Assembly: GCA_965153455.1 (NCBI GenBank) | Contig: OZ234494.1 | Coordinates: 9,796,001-9,860,000 of the forward strand | Direction of reading: 5' to 3' | DNA from: Sphagnum compactum | Lineage: Eukaryota; Bryophyta; Sphagnopsida; Sphagnales | Length of the DNA: 64,000 nucleotides | In this document: piece after piece, positions 62,064 through 64,000 of the stretch | Layout: every line of letters begins with the position of its first letter | How positions within the stretch are numbered: position 1 is the first letter of the stretch | Translations under genes and position numbers: made by a program | Notes under the pieces: model-generated | The model's input: the letters and a program-made list of their open reading frames with translations, nothing else | Told to the model about the DNA's origin: nothing | Database searches by the model: none

Positions 62064-64000
62064 TGTAAACCCTAAAACTTCTTCCTATTCACATCCAAAC
62101 CCTAAAGTTAAAAATTTGTTACAAGGCCTTGTGACAAGAACAAAGGTTTTTTTCTTCGAAAAAGATGGCCCTTTGTTGCCACATTATGAACAACTTCTCT
62201 TTGAAGTCACCATATTTGTTGTAGCATGTTGCCAAAGTATAGCCTAAACTTTTCTATTGTCCTCTTGAGATGTAGACAAATTTCAAGCAAATTTTCAAGT
62301 ATTGTATGAAGTCCATTGGTGATGCCAAAGTTTGGGAATTTTTAAAAATTCTTTCATTTTGTGGGTTGAATTAGTGGTGGTTTGCTGGGAAGGTGGGTTC
62401 ATATACAAGATCAAGTACCTAGTTCCCTAATAGCTATCACAATACCTTACCTTTGTGTCAATAGAAAGACTCTTTGACAATTGACTCAGTTAGCTTAACT
62501 ATCCTCTAAATGGGACACCAAAGAAATAAAATGGGATTTAGGTTCAATGAATGTGAATATATAGTTGTGAAGAACTACTTGTAGAATTTCATTTGTTGAA
62601 TATGACCATCAAGCCAAGTTGTGAAATAACTAAAACAAGTAGAATTTTACTTCTTGGGAACATGATTTCTATAAAATTGTTCCAAAACTAGTTGTGGTTT
62701 TGTATTTTAATCATAAAGCATCAAGCAAATTTTTGTAGTGTAATTGGAGAGGACCTTTAATACATAAAAGTTGTCCACTTCTCCTCTTTGAAGGATGGGT
62801 GTTTCAAAAGAATGTAATGCTCACTCGGATTGACATTTTGTTTTTGGAACACGTGCTTTCTTTCTTCTTGTGATACGTAACAAGTATCTGCTGGGTATCA
62901 TGGGAAAAAAATAAAAATTGCCTAATGCTTTATGCTCAATAAAGCTCTTGACCACGGGCTTTACCCAAGTCGGTCCTGCCTCACACAGGCCCTTAGTCCC
63001 ATAAAGCCCACAACCTCAGACTTTAGCCTGAAAACCAAAAGCACCTTTCAAGATATGATGAAACAAAGAAACTGGCTACTAATCAAGAGCTTGCCACCAC
63101 CCTTCCCTCTCCTTCCCCCTCCCCCCTCCCCTCTCTTTGGCATCAACATGTAGGCAAGCCTCATGTGCAAATTGGATGAAAATCATTGTCAAGTTCATTC
63201 TTGAAATCAATGTACAATAATATAATTCATTTACCCAGTCCCCAATGGTATCATCAAAACTAGTGCTGAGAGTACTATTCAAATCTTGATCAACAATTTT
63301 CTTGGTTCATGTTCATTGACGCACAAGATTGTCTAAGACTCAACCTAAAAGGGTTCATAGCAATGAAAGCACATTATTGGCAAATATTATTATGGACTTT
63401 ATAGAAGTGAATTGACCAGGTATTTATTCCAAGTGCATAATAAATAGCATTTAATCCAAGGTGTTGTCATTTTGGATAAGTGAAAGTGCATGAGAGGCCA
63501 ACTCCTGGCCAGGGCTGAAAATGAGAAAAAGTGACAGAAGGAGGGGAAATGCACATGACAAGCTCCCCCCCCTCCCCCCCCTAATGTACACACCAGTTGA
63601 ACCCAACACTTATTAGACAACTTTGAACCAATGACAGACATATATTTTTGTTGCAAATCAAGCCATTCTTTTCACCTTTGAGAACTTCAACACAAGAAGA
63701 AACTAATAAATCCTTGCCAAACTTCCAACCAAAGAAGTGAGGAGTGATGACCATAATACATACTCCCCTACAGTCTTTTTCATTGACCCGTTCCAATGGC
63801 ACGGACGTTCGTTGTACCATTTAGTCGAAGGAAGGGTCGGTCATTTTCAAATCGTTGTACAACATGATCTCCGATCTCCAATCTAATGTGTCGTATGAAG
63901 TGTACCCCTGCAATTGGATTTTTGAACTGGAATGGATTTGGAATTTTCATTAAAAAGAAAACAATGCAAGTTGGAACTGACATTGGAAGTTTAGGAATTT
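62064..64000. other. Non-coding right end, possible exon at the very edge
   Basis: Mostly AT-rich without a recognisable gene. It contains a pyrimidine-only tract (about 63099-63136) and C runs at 63564-63580. On the minus strand at 63911-63778 an acceptor-like ATTGCAG precedes an open block reading FIRHIRLEIGDHVVQRFEND that could be an exon of a gene outside the window, but one block is not enough to call it. Confidence 0.4.

Noticed and set aside
1-64000. CRISPR arrays, bacterial operons, tRNA or rRNA genes
   Set aside because: The tandem arrays have no unique spacers. No tRNA B-box/cloverleaf or rRNA signature was noticed on reading both strands. A tRNAscan or Infernal run would settle this.

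Overview
This window looks like nuclear DNA from a land plant with a large, gene-poor, AT-rich genome. The evidence is introns with GT-AG borders, very long AT-rich intergenic stretches, decayed Ty3/gypsy retrotransposons, many microsatellites and minisatellites, and a CpG- and CT-rich gene leader. A fern or another seed-free plant fits best, but this is inference from composition and gene content, not a proven identification. No bacterial, CRISPR or tRNA features were seen.

Layout. At 1.0-6.9 kb lies a minus-strand gene for a 2OG-Fe(II)-oxygenase-like protein of 494 residues in four exons. Its CpG-rich leader and promoter lie at about 4.5-6.9 kb. Just downstream on the same strand is an exon chain that reads like an ARID DNA-binding domain. 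From 6.9 to 19.5 kb the DNA is AT-rich and gene-free, with several degenerate tandem repeats, hairpins and a G-rich tract. From 19.6 to 26.8 kb lies a decayed minus-strand Ty3/gypsy element with protease, reverse transcriptase, RNase H and integrase, plus a long extra reading region after integrase. From 26.8 to 49.9 kb the DNA is mostly non-coding. It holds a 14-copy 31-bp minisatellite that ends in an inverted unit, several duplications of about 100-150 bp, a direct-repeat pair of about 326 bp that may be LTRs, and a second CpG-rich promoter-like island at 42.3-42.9 kb.

The best gene is at 50.5-55.5 kb on the plus strand. Fourteen exons join in perfect phase into a 752-residue membrane transporter of the SLC4/HCO3 co-transporter family. 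Its core motifs look like animal-type bicarbonate transporters rather than the plant BOR borate exporters. It carries a long N-terminal leader with a chloroplast-type cleavage motif instead of the animal cytosolic domain. A possible small minus-strand gene sits head to head with it. A plastid-envelope bicarbonate/anion transporter in a land plant would be notable, and this is the main candidate for a new system here.

From 55.5 to 64 kb there is a 62-bp tandem array, copies of repeat families also found at 0.2-0.6, 8.5 and 39.3 kb, and a second, different Ty3/gypsy integrase fragment lying between two direct repeats of about 850 bp.
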